Under the pieces are notes generated by a model. That model was not told the DNA's origin. It did no database searches and was given only the letters and a program-made list of their open reading frames with translations. DNA of 64,000 nt from Chryseobacterium shigense (GTDB lineage Bacteria > Bacteroidota > Bacteroidia > Flavobacteriales > Weeksellaceae): positions 496,001 through 560,000 of the forward strand of contig NZ_FTNY01000004.1 of assembly GCF_900156575.1 (NCBI RefSeq), in the 5' to 3' direction. A program made the position numbers and the translations under genes. Positions 53,583 through 62,645 of the stretch are shown piece after piece; the stretch's first letter is position 1; the number at the start of each line of letters is the position of its first letter.

Positions 53583-54839
53583 ATGAAAAGTCTATCCTAT
53601 ACCCTTCTTTTTATTGCGATCGCCATTTGCTGTCAGGCGCAAAGAAAACAGTCACGGGAATTTATAAAAATCCAAAATGAATTAACCCATAAACTAACGG
53701 CAATCAGCAGGAATGCAAGCTTTAATGGCTTTGGAGTGGCATTGGTGAATGATCATGATATTCTGTATCAAAACGGATTCGGAATAGCCAATAACAAAAC
53801 GCTTCAAAAATATGATGAAAATACGGTTCAAAATATAGCTTCCGTTTCAAAAACATTGATCGGCATTGCGATCCTTAAAGCTCAGGAAATGGGGAAATTA
53901 AAACTGGATGATCCGGTTAATCAGTATCTTCCTTTCAAAGTAACCAATCCTTATCATCCTGAAATTCCCATAACCATCAGGCAGCTCACCACTCACACCT
54001 CTTCTATTAATGATAATGACGGATATTTAAAACACACGGTTGTTTTAAAAGATACTGTACATCTTTCATCCAATTTAAACATCGATATCTCCCCTACCCA
54101 ATTCAACCCTCCTTCCTCTAAGATATCCATTGAAGCGTTTTTAACCCACGTGCTCAGCGACAACGGAAAATGGTATTCCAAAGATGTATTTACAGAAAAC
54201 AAGCCCGGCAGCATCTTTAATTATTCGAATATTGGAGCAACGCTCGCAGCACTGGTCCTGGAAAAGGCAACAGGAATCCCGTATGATGTATTCACGACAA
54301 AATATATTCTGAAGCCATTACAAATGAATCATTCCGGCTGGAGCTTTAATGCGATCGATTTTTCAAAATATACTCATACCTTCATCGATAAGCAAACGCC
54401 CTATCCATACTATTCACTCAATACCTATCCTGATGGAGGGCTGCTCACGACTTCAAACGATATGAGTAAGTATCTTCTGGAACTGATGAAAGGCTATCTT
54501 GGAAACGGAACTCTTCTTTCCAAAGAAAGCTACAAAGAATATTTTACCCCTCAGCTGAAAGCAGAGAATTTTCAGGACAGGAACAACAGCGAATACAGTG
54601 ATGAATACAATATGGGCATCACTATGGGCTTTGGCTCTACCGGAAATTTCGGTCATACCGGCGGCGATCCTGGAATGAATTCCGTCATCTGGTTTTTTAA
54701 GGATCAAAAGATCGGCAGGTACCTTATTGTGAATACCGACTGGGACAACAAAATTTCGGGAAAAGACCAAAAGGCTATTTATGATCTGCTGGATGAATAT
54801 TGTATCAAATTGAATGCATTGAGCAGGTCTGAAAAATAA
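53583..54839 (+). CDS. Exported serine hydrolase of the beta-lactamase/penicillin-binding superfamily
   Basis: The 418-residue protein has a signal peptide (ending CCQAQ). The class C beta-lactamase-like domain has SVSKTLIG (SxxK nucleophile region) near residue 92, YSN near 214 and HTGG near 358. It may be a D-aminopeptidase, esterase or peptidoglycan hydrolase. No resistance role can be inferred from sequence alone. It is monocistronic. Confidence 0.88.
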   Translation: MKSLSYTLLFIAIAICCQAQRKQSREFIKIQNELTHKLTAISRNASFNGFGVALVNDHDILYQNGFGIANNKTLQKYDENTVQNIASVSKTLIGIAILKAQEMGKLKLDDPVNQYLPFKVTNPYHPEIPITIRQLTTHTSSINDNDGYLKHTVVLKDTVHLSSNLNIDISPTQFNPPSSKISIEAFLTHVLSDNGKWYSKDVFTENKPGSIFNYSNIGATLAALVLEKATGIPYDVFTTKYILKPLQMNHSGWSFNAIDFSKYTHTFIDKQTPYPYYSLNTYPDGGLLTTSNDMSKYLLELMKGYLGNGTLLSKESYKEYFTPQLKAENFQDRNNSEYSDEYNMGITMGFGSTGNFGHTGGDPGMNSVIWFFKDQKIGRYLIVNTDWDNKISGKDQKAIYDLLDEYCIKLNALSRSEK

Positions 54840-54913
54840 CAAGAAATTACTGCTGAAAATAAACAGCTTCTAACCATCAACCATCGTAATAATCTCCATT
54901 TCCTTATCAAAAT

Positions 54914-54937
54914 CCGGATTTCGTCATTGTCTATTAT
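54914..54937 (+). pseudogene. Short remnant of the hypothetical gene at 52693
   Basis: AATCCGGATTTCGTCATTGT matches the end of the 52693-53463 gene except for one base in this core. The words before and after differ, so only a scrap of a former paralogue or duplication remains. Confidence 0.35.
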
Positions 54938-55013
54938 CAGTATATTTTTTTAAAGGCCCATCCCTCGCTTCTCTTTTTTTTACATTACTTTTCTTCGTGT
55001 AGATTAAAATAAA

Positions 55014-55021
55014 TACATTTG
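55014..55021 (+). promoter_or_regulatory. -7 box of the TetR gene
   Basis: TACATTTG fits TAnnTTTG, ends 5 bases before the palindromic operator and is 57 bases upstream of the ATG at 55078. A protein bound at the palindrome would cover the expected start of transcription. Confidence 0.5.
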
Positions 55022-55025
55022 TATT

Positions 55026-55055
55026 TATAATTAAATGAACATTCATTTAATTATA
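55026..55055. promoter_or_regulatory. Palindromic operator of the TetR regulator
   Basis: TATAATTAAATGAA and TTCATTTAATTATA are exact reverse complements with a CA spacer (30 bases in all). The half-site contains the TGAA core seen in several TetR operators. It lies just downstream of the -7 box of the regulator's own gene. Confidence 0.65.
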
Positions 55056-55077
55056 TTGATTTGATTACAAGACAAAT

Positions 55078-55689
55078 ATGAGAAACAGAGATCTTAGTAA
55101 AGAAAACAGAATTAAACAGAAAGCGATTGAGATCATTGTAAAAGAAGGTCTGGACGGCTTTACGATGAATAAACTGGCAAAGGCATGCCATATCTCTGTA
55201 GGAACTCCTTATGTATATTATAAGGACAAAGATGATCTCATCGTCAAAATGGTTATTGAGGAAGGCAATAAAATGGAAATGGAAATCAATAAGGGATTCG
55301 ATCCCGGTTCTTCTTTGGAAGAAGGCCTGCGTGTGCAATGGACCAACAGATATAATTATGCCCTCAAAAATCCTCTCGTGCTTCCATTCTTTGAACAAAT
55401 AAACAATTCTCATTACAGTCATCGATTTAATGAAATGTTTAACGAGAAGCCGGGAATGTTTATGAGTGAGTTCAAGAACAATCTTTTAAACTTCATTTCC
55501 CATACAGTACAAAGAGGAGAAATCGCTGAAATTCCGTTTGAAATTTACTGGTCCATCGTTTTCTCTCCGCTGTACACCTTATTACGTTTTCATCAACAGG
55601 GAAAAAGCATCAGCGGATTACCTTTTGTTTTAACCGATGAAATGGTATGGGTTACCTTCGAAAAGGTTTTGAGATCACTAAAAGAATAA
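55078..55689 (+). CDS. TetR/AcrR family transcriptional regulator
   Basis: The 203-residue protein has an N-terminal helix-turn-helix (AIEIIVKEGLDGFTMNKLAKACHISVGTPYVYYKDKDDL, about residues 15-55) and a helical ligand-binding C-terminal domain. The palindrome upstream suggests autorepression. It is followed 28 bases later by the esterase gene, a likely operon partner or target. The ligand is unknown. Confidence 0.88.
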   Translation: MRNRDLSKENRIKQKAIEIIVKEGLDGFTMNKLAKACHISVGTPYVYYKDKDDLIVKMVIEEGNKMEMEINKGFDPGSSLEEGLRVQWTNRYNYALKNPLVLPFFEQINNSHYSHRFNEMFNEKPGMFMSEFKNNLLNFISHTVQRGEIAEIPFEIYWSIVFSPLYTLLRFHQQGKSISGLPFVLTDEMVWVTFEKVLRSLKE

Positions 55690-55717
55690 AGAACAGAATA
55701 CTATAAAAACAAATACA

Positions 55718-56563
55718 ATGACACATTCATTTTTAATGATTGGCCAGTCCAATATGGCAGGTCGTGGTTTTTTAAAGGAGGTCCCTTCTATTGATGATGA
55801 AAAGATTAAAATGCTGAGAAATGGAAGATGGCAAATGATGGCAGAGCCTGTTAATCCTGACCGTTCCACTTCCGGAGCCGGTTTGGCAGCTACTTTTGCT
55901 TCTTCATGGCGTTTATTCCATAATCAACAGGATGATATTGCATTAATTCCATGTGCTGACGGCGGTACAAGTCTGGAAGACTGGGCGGTAGAGGGTCCCC
56001 TATTTCAAAATGCAGTTTTTCAGGCAAAAGCTGCGCAAAAGATAAGCACCTTACAGGGAATTCTGTGGCATCAGGGAGAAAATGACAGCAACGGACAAAA
56101 ATACAGGCTCTATGGAGAAAAATTAGCCTTGATTATGAAAACCCTGAGAGAAGAACTTAAGGTTCCGGACATTCCGCTCATCATTGGAGGATTGGGTGAT
56201 TTTTTACAAGACGGTAGGTACGGTCCATATTTTAATGAATACAACGAAGTCAATAACGCACTGATACAATTTGCAAAAGATCATCAACACTGCTATTTTG
56301 TATCTGCTGCAGGTTTGACAGCCAATCCGGACAATATTCATTTTAATGCCATTTCCCAGAGGAAATTTGGGATCAGATATTTTAAATCATTCCAGCAAAA
56401 AACAAATATATGGGAATCATTACCAGACGAAGACCATATCATAGAAGCTATTCACAACAGATCGCTGACGAAAAACGAAAAAATTGCACGGCTTCAGTAT
56501 CAGTTTGCTATGGGGGCTGTCACTTCCAATGAATTTCAGGAGCAATTGGTTCAACTTCAATGA
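55718..56563 (+). CDS. Sialate O-acetylesterase-like (SGNH-fold) carbohydrate esterase
   Basis: The 281-residue protein lacks a signal peptide and has the SGNH hydrolase blocks of the CE6/sialate O-acetylesterase family: FLMIGQSNMAGRG (block I with nucleophile Ser) near residue 5, ADGGTSLEDWA (block II Gly) near 81 and GILWHQGENDSNG (block III). The last block (NPDNIHFN) holds the Asp-His pair near 213. It probably removes acetyl groups from sugars. Being adjacent to the TetR gene, it may be controlled by it. Confidence 0.85.
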   Translation: MTHSFLMIGQSNMAGRGFLKEVPSIDDEKIKMLRNGRWQMMAEPVNPDRSTSGAGLAATFASSWRLFHNQQDDIALIPCADGGTSLEDWAVEGPLFQNAVFQAKAAQKISTLQGILWHQGENDSNGQKYRLYGEKLALIMKTLREELKVPDIPLIIGGLGDFLQDGRYGPYFNEYNEVNNALIQFAKDHQHCYFVSAAGLTANPDNIHFNAISQRKFGIRYFKSFQQKTNIWESLPDEDHIIEAIHNRSLTKNEKIARLQYQFAMGAVTSNEFQEQLVQLQ

Positions 56564-56650
56564 TCATTACAATTTTGCCAATCGTCTGAAGAACAAAGAT
56601 CAAACGATTATTTTATTTATTTTTATACACCATATCACAAAAACACCTCT

Positions 56651-57064
56651 ATGAACACAACATCCAAAGAAACTCCCCTCTACTATCACGGCACCAAAGC
56701 AGACCTCAAAACCGGAGACCTCATCGAAATTGGTTTCAGCTCTAATTATGGCACCAAGAGAAAAGCAAAATACATCTATCTTTCTGCGACTTTGGAAGCG
56801 GCAATATGGGGCGCCGAACTGGCTTTCGGAGAGGGGAAAGAACGAATCTATAGTGTAGAACCTACAGGCCCTATTGAAGATGATCCTAATTTAACGGACA
56901 AAAAATTTCCCGGAAATCCTACAAAATCTTACCGTTCACAGCATCCTTTTAAAGTTATCGGGGAAATTACGGATTGGCAGGGACATTCTCCAGAGCAGCT
57001 GAAAACGATGAGAGATCATCTTGAAAAGCTGAAACAACAAGGTATTGAAGCTATTGAAGATTAA
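56651..57064 (+). CDS. arr: NAD(+)-rifampin ADP-ribosyltransferase (Arr)
   Basis: This enzyme inactivates rifamycins by ADP-ribosylation. The 137-residue protein matches the Arr length and pattern: YYHGTKADLKTGDLIEIGFSSNYG at the N-terminus, an IYLSATLEAAIWGAELAFGEG block, IYSVEPTGPIEDDPNLTDKKFPGNPTKSYRS, and a C-terminal VIGEITDWQG. It is a single-copy chromosomal gene with no mobile element next to it, so it is probably intrinsic. Rifampin resistance is predicted, but the level depends on expression. Confidence 0.92.
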   Translation: MNTTSKETPLYYHGTKADLKTGDLIEIGFSSNYGTKRKAKYIYLSATLEAAIWGAELAFGEGKERIYSVEPTGPIEDDPNLTDKKFPGNPTKSYRSQHPFKVIGEITDWQGHSPEQLKTMRDHLEKLKQQGIEAIED

Positions 57065-57085
57065 CCCAAAACATTTATTAAAAAG

Positions 57086-57580
57086 ATGGAAGATTTTGAA
57101 CTTTGGGAACAAGAATTAAAAACAATATGGGATCAATTCGGAGTTATTTCTAATGAAGATTTCATTCATACCATAAAAATACATACAGAAGCAATCTCCA
57201 CTGGCCAGCCCAATGCCATTGCCGATTTTGAAAAAGCCTGCGCTTATGATTCTACAGGTTTTGAAAAAAAAGCAGAACCACTTTACAGATCAGCTTTACA
57301 CTTAGGCCTTACAGGATTACGCAGAAGAAGAGCAAGAATCCAGCTCGCCAGTACCCTCCGGAATAATGGAAAAACAGACGAAAGCATTGAAATTCTGCGA
57401 GAAGAAAAAGAAAACTATTCTGATGAGCTGGATGATGCAGTTAATGCTTTTCTGGCATTGTCTCTTTCCTCTCTTAATAATGATAAGGAAGCATTATCAT
57501 TAGCTCTTGAATCACTGTCTAAACATTTACCCAGATATAATAAGTCTGTGTATCATTATTCACAGGAACTTCTTAAATAA
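57086..57580 (+). CDS. Tetratricopeptide repeat protein
   Basis: The 164-residue cytosolic protein is helical with two or three TPR-like pairs: EKKAEPLYRSALHLGLTGLRRRRARIQLASTLRNNGKTDESIEIL near residues 70-115 and ALSLSSLNNDKEALSLALES near 137-156. It starts 21 bases after arr and may be co-transcribed. Such small TPR proteins are often paired with other enzymes. No specific partner is evident. Confidence 0.8.
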   Translation: MEDFELWEQELKTIWDQFGVISNEDFIHTIKIHTEAISTGQPNAIADFEKACAYDSTGFEKKAEPLYRSALHLGLTGLRRRRARIQLASTLRNNGKTDESIEILREEKENYSDELDDAVNAFLALSLSSLNNDKEALSLALESLSKHLPRYNKSVYHYSQELLK

Positions 57581-57615
57581 CAAAAATACTTTATTCACGT
57601 CATAAAAAAAGAATC

Positions 57616-58140
57616 TTGAAAGCACCCAAACTACCGATAGACAGACTTATTACAGAAAGATTAGTTCTTATTCCGTTGACCACAAAAATCTGCAAAGATA
57701 TTCTGAAAGATGATTTCAGTAATCTTTTGGCGCTGGGGTTAAAAAAAGGGAAAGGCTGGCCTGATGCTGATGTGATGGAAACTCTGCCCAGAATAATAGA
57801 CAATCTCTCAAAAGTGGAAGAACCTACTGGATTTGAATCCTGGATGATTATTAAAAATGATACTTTAGAAATTATTGGGGATGCCGGATTCAAAGGATAT
57901 AACGGTGAAGAAAAAAGGATTGACATCGGATACGGAATCACCAGAGAAGAAAGAAGAAAAGGCTTTGCAGAGGAAGCGGTGACAGAATTGATCAGATGGG
58001 CTTTCTCAACGGGCGTTGTATCTGAAATTACAGCAAGATGTCTCCCGGACAATGCCAACTCCATTAATTTTCTGCAAAAATTAAGCTTTACAAAAATAAA
58101 ACAGGATACTGAAATGATGTATTGGTCGTTACGAAAGTAA
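57616..58140 (+). CDS. GNAT family N-acetyltransferase
   Basis: The 174-residue protein (TTG start at 57616) shows the GNAT arrangement: LITERLVLIPLTT (strand 1), a central IGDAGFKGY, IGYGITREERRKGFAEEAVTELIRWAF (the motif A R/Q-x-x-G-x-G/A acetyl-CoA loop) and ARCLPDNANSINFLQKLSF near the end. I see no ATG at a sensible distance upstream in this frame, so TTG is chosen. The substrate is unknown; a ribosomal-protein or aminoglycoside target cannot be told apart. Confidence 0.85.
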   Translation: MKAPKLPIDRLITERLVLIPLTTKICKDILKDDFSNLLALGLKKGKGWPDADVMETLPRIIDNLSKVEEPTGFESWMIIKNDTLEIIGDAGFKGYNGEEKRIDIGYGITREERRKGFAEEAVTELIRWAFSTGVVSEITARCLPDNANSINFLQKLSFTKIKQDTEMMYWSLRK

Positions 58141-58309
58141 CTTACCTTAAAAAACAATTCAGATTATGCAAATGGCAATTTTTTCTTTCTCCCTTTGTAT
58201 AAGTTTTAAACAAATTAATGTTCTAAAACCAAATTCGGATACCGATTAAAAAATATAGTTTCCAATGAATTTAAAGGAAATATCGATGAAGCGTATTTTA
58301 AAAAATGAG

Positions 58310-58816
58310 ATGAAAAATCTAAGCTTTGCTTTAATGATTCTTTGCTTACTCTCCTGCGAAAGCGACAAAGAAAAACTAGCAAAAGTTGAAAAAGAATGTG
58401 CTTCTAAAACTAAAATTGACGGCTTTACGATTTCCTTCTTCGGATATTTTCCAAAGGATGCAGATTCTGTCCATATTCAGATAAAAAGAGGAGATCAGAT
58501 TGTTCAGAAGTATTATGACAAAATCCCTGATGCTATTTCGGATTCTCTTAGAAATCAGAGAAGTTATTTTGTAAAAAATGAAATCTATTTAACGGACACC
58601 GTGTTTGTAAAAATCAAAAATGAACCTGCAAAAAAGATTTATGGGTTTAAATATCTTGTCAGACCCCATTATACCATGATGAACAAAGGCTGGGGCTGTG
58701 ATTTCTATGAGCTCACTGTAGACGGTGAAATAAGTGAGGGCGCAGCGGTGCATTTTACTACAAAAAACTGGAAGATCATTGAAAAAAAGGACTTCAGGGC
58801 TTATTATAATTTTTGA
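58310..58816 (+). CDS. Hypothetical lipoprotein
   Basis: The 168-residue protein has a lipobox near the start (LMILCLLSC, Cys at 15) when started at 58310. Upstream in-frame ATGs at 58265 and 58286 would push the signal peptide too far. The mature domain is beta-rich, with a Cys near position 30 and another near 130 (GWGCDFYEL) that may form a disulfide. No family is recognised. Confidence 0.65.
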   Translation: MKNLSFALMILCLLSCESDKEKLAKVEKECASKTKIDGFTISFFGYFPKDADSVHIQIKRGDQIVQKYYDKIPDAISDSLRNQRSYFVKNEIYLTDTVFVKIKNEPAKKIYGFKYLVRPHYTMMNKGWGCDFYELTVDGEISEGAAVHFTTKNWKIIEKKDFRAYYNF

Positions 58817-58967
58817 TCACGGTACTCTATGGTCTAAAAACTGTTCATGAAGTTATTCTATATCCCGACTTTTTACCCAATAATCCCAATCACCAATCCC
58901 TCCAATTCTATTTCTTTTTGTAATTTAACACTCCGGAAATAGTTCCGCCACACCCAACACTTCTTTT

Positions 58968-59726
58968 ATGAAAAAAGACTGCGATGTTCAGCCTAAGCTT
59001 TCCGTCTTTCTATGCTGCCTCTATTTCCTGTTCAATTCCTGTTCAGAACCTATTCCGGCATCAAAGGTCAACGATATTTCTGATATAAAAGCAGTGATTG
59101 ATATCTACCAAACCTTAACGGATGAAAATGACAACAGTATTTCCGTAAGCTTATACGACAGAAAAGATAAAAAGTTTGGCAGCGATTCGGTGAATATCAC
59201 TGTGAATGGCAAAAAAATAGAGTACAAAATTGTACAAGGATTATATTATACGAAGTCTTATCTATACCACACGGAGAAAATAGCTCCGGAAAATAATCAA
59301 TATGAATTTCAGATTCAATTGGCCAACGGTAAAAAGTTTTTTCTGGGCAGTGTTCCTTCTTTGAAACTAAGCAGTTCAAGAAATATTATCTATAACGAAG
59401 AAGCGTCATTAAGCCAAGACTTTTCCATTCATTGGTCTGGTCTTCAGGATGTCAACGTACTGTATCTGTCTAAAACCGTTAAAGTAAACACCAAAGAGAA
59501 AAGCACTGTGGAGACCTTTATGGAGCAGCCCGGAGACACCATAAAGATCGGTCCCGAAGGAACTTATACATTAAAAAAAGAAAAGTTTTCCCAACCTGGT
59601 GAAACCTTAGACATCCTGGGGTTTGAATTCACAGCAGAGAAAACAGGAGCCGTCAACCCACGGCTATTAAAAGGAAGCAACATCAAGATCACCGGTAATC
59701 ATGACGAACAGGCCAACTTTAAGTAA
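58968..59726 (+). CDS. Hypothetical lipoprotein with a beta-sandwich domain
   Basis: The 252-residue protein has a lipobox NSC (Cys near residue 25) after a hydrophobic segment (LSVFLCCLYFLFNSC). The mature sequence is beta-strand rich (ISVSLYDRKDKKFGSDSVNITVNGKKIEYKIVQG) and looks like an immunoglobulin-like or adhesin-type domain. No specific function can be given. Confidence 0.7.
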   Translation: MKKDCDVQPKLSVFLCCLYFLFNSCSEPIPASKVNDISDIKAVIDIYQTLTDENDNSISVSLYDRKDKKFGSDSVNITVNGKKIEYKIVQGLYYTKSYLYHTEKIAPENNQYEFQIQLANGKKFFLGSVPSLKLSSSRNIIYNEEASLSQDFSIHWSGLQDVNVLYLSKTVKVNTKEKSTVETFMEQPGDTIKIGPEGTYTLKKEKFSQPGETLDILGFEFTAEKTGAVNPRLLKGSNIKITGNHDEQANFK

Positions 59727-59794
59727 TTCGAAATTCAATGGTAAGACAGGATATTTCCACAAAGAAAATCTTAAACTATAATTAATCATCAATT

Positions 59795-61039
59795 ATGCAA
59801 AACACGACAATCCAGAAAGAATGGTTCTCAAAAGGAGAACAGTATGCTAAAGAAATTAATGAAATGGTTGATTTCGGTGAAAAAAATGACTGGGAAAACT
59901 GGAAAGGCAAAGAACCTGAAGATACAAGGTCTCATCTTGCCGAAACTGTTTTCAACCTGCTTAAAACAGCCAACCAAAACGGCGATACGGAAACCTTCAG
60001 AGCAGAATTTCTGCCGGCTCACACCCCGATCATTCCTTTGATGGAAAACAGATCACAAAGTATCGAACAGCTGCACTTTATTTCTGGTGAAAAGATCATT
60101 TTTATGACCGGCACTTCTTATGAAAAAAGACATGCTTATCTGCTGGATCATGATCAGGTAACAAAGCTTGGCGACAATATCCAGGCAGTAGGAAAATCAA
60201 AACAGGGCAATATCTTTGCTGTTGCTACTGATGATAAAATATCAATTTATAAAGGTTGGGGCGGAGAACTGATCAACGAATTTCGTTTGAAACAAACCTT
60301 AGAATCAGGAATTACAGAGCTGATCCCATTCAATGACGGAAGCAAAATCATTATGGTTACCTCATTCGGAATTTATCTGATTTCTACAAGTGAAGAAAAG
60401 CTCATCCATCCTCTCAATGAAGACGACGAAGAAGACTGGACACCGGATATTGATATGGAAAATGCTGCACTTTCCAACGATAATTCCTATATCGTGGTGG
60501 GAGATCAAAGTTATGACCACCGAATTTTAGATCCGGAAGGCAATACTGTAGGTTCAGTAGGAGCACAATCTTCATATCCCCATTTTTGTATGTTTGCTAA
60601 AGATGACAGCCAGCTGATCACCAATTCCTGCCATTTTTACAATGGAATTACTATCGGAATCAATGCCGATCAGTATATAGGGGCTGATATCGAAGCCTAC
60701 ACTGAAAGTGATGATTACACCATTATTGATGAAGAAATGAGAGTGTATGCAGGTACAGCCACTGAAGATTACTACATTTTAGGGGATGCTTACGGATATA
60801 TCAAATCATTTGATAAAAAAGGAAATCGGCTGTGGAGGCACTTTCTGGGCTCCACCATCTCGGGAATGACCCTTTCAGACGATGGAAAAACACTTTGGGT
60901 AGGTGCCCATTCCGGTATTTTACACAAACTTCAATTGGATCAGGACCGAAGAGATACCCACAGTATCGGCAACGCCAATCTTTATGAGGAGTTCAGACTG
61001 CTGATCTGGAAAGAGGAGCCGCAGATTTGGAAGTGGTAA
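59795..61039 (+). CDS. Cytosolic beta-propeller (WD40/PQQ-like) protein
   Basis: The 414-residue protein has no signal peptide. After a helical N-terminal part it has repeated strand units (IFAVATDDKISIYKG, SYIVVGDQSYDHRILDPEGN, TLWVGAHSGILHKLQLDQD), suggesting six or seven propeller blades. Bacterial proteins of this type bind peptides or serve as scaffolds in toxin-immunity sets. No catalytic site is apparent. Confidence 0.7.
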   Translation: MQNTTIQKEWFSKGEQYAKEINEMVDFGEKNDWENWKGKEPEDTRSHLAETVFNLLKTANQNGDTETFRAEFLPAHTPIIPLMENRSQSIEQLHFISGEKIIFMTGTSYEKRHAYLLDHDQVTKLGDNIQAVGKSKQGNIFAVATDDKISIYKGWGGELINEFRLKQTLESGITELIPFNDGSKIIMVTSFGIYLISTSEEKLIHPLNEDDEEDWTPDIDMENAALSNDNSYIVVGDQSYDHRILDPEGNTVGSVGAQSSYPHFCMFAKDDSQLITNSCHFYNGITIGINADQYIGADIEAYTESDDYTIIDEEMRVYAGTATEDYYILGDAYGYIKSFDKKGNRLWRHFLGSTISGMTLSDDGKTLWVGAHSGILHKLQLDQDRRDTHSIGNANLYEEFRLLIWKEEPQIWKW

Positions 61040-61057
61040 AATCATAAAATAATTTTC

Positions 61058-61085
61058 AAACGTTCTGTTTTCAGAGCGTTTTTTA
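61058..61085 (+). terminator. Hairpin terminator
   Basis: AAACGTTCTG (61058-61067) pairs with CAGAGCGTTT (61072-61081), one G-T wobble, followed by T residues. Confidence 0.75.
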
Positions 61086-61181
61086 TTACGTAAAAAGAAG
61101 AAAACACAGCCGTATTCACGGTACTTTTCGTATTTTTAGTTTCACAAAAAGCAACAGTATAAATCGGGATAAAAATAACTC

Positions 61182-61961
61182 ATGGAAAAATACGCACAAT
61201 CGTCAGACGGACAGAATATTCACTATAAAGAAAGCGGAGAAGGAAATCCTTCGATCCTGTTTGTACATGGATGGCTCGGCAATGCAGAATGGTGGAACAG
61301 CCAGCAGGAATACTTCAAAGACCAATATCATATCGTACAGATGAGCCTTGCAGGCCACGGAAAATCGGACTCTTCCAGAAAAGAATGGTCAAGCGAATCC
61401 TATTCAGATGATATCAAAGCCGTTGCTGATCAGCTTGATTCAAAAGAGATCATTCTTGTAGGACACTCGATGTCGGGAGCGTACGTTCTTGAAGCCTCTT
61501 TAAAAATCCCTCAGGTAAAAGCTCTGATTTTAATAGACACAGTGAAAGATCTTGATGAAACCTTTACGGATGAACAGGCCGAGGAATATTTATTTGTGCA
61601 TTACCGCAATGATTTTAAAAATGCAGTTGAAAACATTCTTCCCCAATATCTTTTTGCAGAAAAAACACCGCCTGAGGTAAGAGAAAAACTACAGAATGAA
61701 TTCCTTCACAATACCTCAGAAACAGCCATAGAACTCTTGAGACCCTTGTACAAAACAGATTTCAGAGAAGCCGCCTCAAACGTTCAGGTGCCTGTAAGAG
61801 CGATCAATTCAGATAACTCGCCTACGAACGCAGACAATAACAGAAAATATTTAAAAGATTACGACTTCGTTGAAATAGCAGGAACAGGACATTATCCGAT
61901 GCTGGAAAATCCGGAGAAATTTAATCAGTTACTCGAACAGACAATCAAAGAACTTGTCTAA
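61182..61961 (+). CDS. Alpha/beta hydrolase
   Basis: The 259-residue cytosolic enzyme has the oxyanion FVHGWLGNAEWW near residue 27, a nucleophile Ser in VGHSMSGAYV near 97, an acidic residue in the NSDNSPTN region near 210 and the catalytic His in GTGHYPMLE near 240. These are all usual in the alpha/beta hydrolase fold. It is the closest neighbour of the DUF4272 gene (15-base gap), with the same direction. The substrate is unknown. Confidence 0.87.
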   Translation: MEKYAQSSDGQNIHYKESGEGNPSILFVHGWLGNAEWWNSQQEYFKDQYHIVQMSLAGHGKSDSSRKEWSSESYSDDIKAVADQLDSKEIILVGHSMSGAYVLEASLKIPQVKALILIDTVKDLDETFTDEQAEEYLFVHYRNDFKNAVENILPQYLFAEKTPPEVREKLQNEFLHNTSETAIELLRPLYKTDFREAASNVQVPVRAINSDNSPTNADNNRKYLKDYDFVEIAGTGHYPMLENPEKFNQLLEQTIKELV

Positions 61962-61976
61962 ATATTCATCTTTATT

Positions 61977-62645
61977 ATGGCCGATATTTTCACAAAAAAA
62001 GAAGAACGCTCACGAAAAGAAAAAAGTGAGGAAATTCTCAAACAACAAGACATCAAAATTAATTTCAACCTTCCCCACATAGAAACAGATGAGGAAACGA
62101 TCCTTCGGACCCCTGAAGAAATAGCCAGAAGAGTGACCGTTCTTGCGGTTACCAATCTTATTGCTTTTGATTCCATTGAACCCAAAGAGGCGATAGATTA
62201 CCTGAAAGACTGCGGTCTTTGGGAAGACGTAACTCCCGATGAAAAAGATTTTTTGAATGATCCCACCGAACACAAGAAATCTCAAGAAAGCTGGAAGTGT
62301 GAATGCATCTGGGTTTTACTGTGGGCATTGAAAAAAGTAGACACCCTTCCTTTCCCTGATGAATTATGCGATTTAAATGATATTGCGGCCGAAAACTATC
62401 CCATTGGCGGAGATATTGGTCCTAACGACTTCATTCATGTCCCGCATGAACTTCGTTCAAAATCTGAAATCCTCGATGCAGCTGACCTGTACTACAGATA
62501 TGACTGGGCCTGTGTGGATGCCCGGATCAATAACCTTGAAATGGAAACAATAGATTCTGGTGTCGTTTATGAAAGACACTATGCCTTAAACTGGCTGATC
62601 ACTTATATGGACCAGGATTGGGATGATGTTTCATGTGATACTTAA
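61977..62645 (+). CDS. DUF4272 domain-containing protein
   Basis: The 222-residue protein matches what I know of DUF4272: RTPEEIARRVTVLAVTNLIAFDSIE near residues 43-67, WKCECIWVLLWALKKVDTLPFPDELC near 103-128, and NNLEMETIDSGVVYERHYALNWLITYMDQDWDDV at the end. DUF4272 genes are often associated with SMI1 and other immunity-type proteins. Its stop overlaps the next ATG by one base, so translation is coupled. Confidence 0.88.
   Translation: MADIFTKKEERSRKEKSEEILKQQDIKINFNLPHIETDEETILRTPEEIARRVTVLAVTNLIAFDSIEPKEAIDYLKDCGLWEDVTPDEKDFLNDPTEHKKSQESWKCECIWVLLWALKKVDTLPFPDELCDLNDIAAENYPIGGDIGPNDFIHVPHELRSKSEILDAADLYYRYDWACVDARINNLEMETIDSGVVYERHYALNWLITYMDQDWDDVSCDT

Noticed and set aside
53583..54839. 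Beta-lactamase resistance gene
   Set aside because: The SxxK/YxN/HxG motifs fit a broad serine-hydrolase group that is mostly not beta-lactamases.
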